The notes below the pieces were generated by a model that saw only the letters and a program-made list of their open reading frames with translations, ran no database searches and was not told the origin of the DNA. The position numbers and the translations under genes are program-made. DNA of 5,455 bases, from the NCBI GenBank assembly GCA_044370335.1, contig JBILVS010000169.1, forward strand, positions 1 through 5,455, given 5' to 3'. The DNA is from REEB509 sp044370335 (GTDB lineage Bacteria; Pseudomonadota; Alphaproteobacteria; Caulobacterales; Aquidulcibacteraceae). This document shows, in pieces, positions 5,427-5,455 of this stretch; positions within the stretch are counted from its first letter, which is position 1, and each line of letters opens with the position of its first letter.

Positions 5427-5455
5427 GCGGCGCAAGGGCTCGCCCCTTGCGCCGC
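5427..5455 (+). terminator. Strong hairpin, probable intrinsic terminator, at window edge
   Basis: GCGGCGCAAGGG (5427-5438) and CCCTTGCGCCGC (5444-5455) form a perfect 12-bp stem with loop CTCGC, starting 13 bases after the lipoprotein stop codon. The window ends on the last base of the stem, so a T-run cannot be checked. A strong GC stem at this position still suits a terminator and suggests that the gene ends its transcription unit. Confidence 0.7.

Overview
The window looks like chromosomal DNA from a GC-rich alphaproteobacterium. Three things support this: a class II aroA resembling rhizobial enzymes, a divergent gene for a FYDLN-type zinc-ribbon protein with an acidic tail, and a tRNA-Ala(GGC) just behind that gene. 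From general knowledge this neighbourhood is common in alphaproteobacteria, usually with cmk and rpsA downstream of aroA. The exact order is not certain; Caulobacterales, Maricaulales or a relative is a guess. There is no sign of phage, transposon, CRISPR or plasmid functions.

Layout. Positions 1-604 (minus) hold the N-terminal 201 residues of aroA (EPSP synthase), whose 3' end lies outside the window. A 133-bp divergent intergenic region separates it from the FYDLN-acid protein (738-1241, plus, GTG start). This gene is followed by a hairpin and tRNA-Ala(GGC) (1326-1401). A small multi-pass membrane protein of the DUF3429 type follows (1438-1884, plus). It converges, with only 4 bp between stop codons, on a lipid-anchored class I c-type cytochrome (1889-2392, minus).

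The 319-bp intergenic region 2393-2711 lies between two divergent lipoprotein genes. It contains a degenerate 16-bp-period tandem repeat, an 11-bp-spaced direct repeat and an inverted repeat. A 900-residue lipoprotein gene (2712-5414, plus) fills the second half of the window. The protein is an internal tandem duplication of about 420 residues, probably beta-rich (right-handed beta-helix-like). Cysteine pairs are conserved in both halves, and a 78-residue core is almost identical between them at DNA level. A strong hairpin follows it at the very end of the window.

The genes do not form one pathway. The left part is housekeeping (aromatic amino acid synthesis, translation). The right part encodes two envelope lipoproteins that share a divergent control region. 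The duplicated lipoprotein is the only part that looks poorly characterised. Nothing visible establishes its function, and any partner genes downstream lie outside the window.
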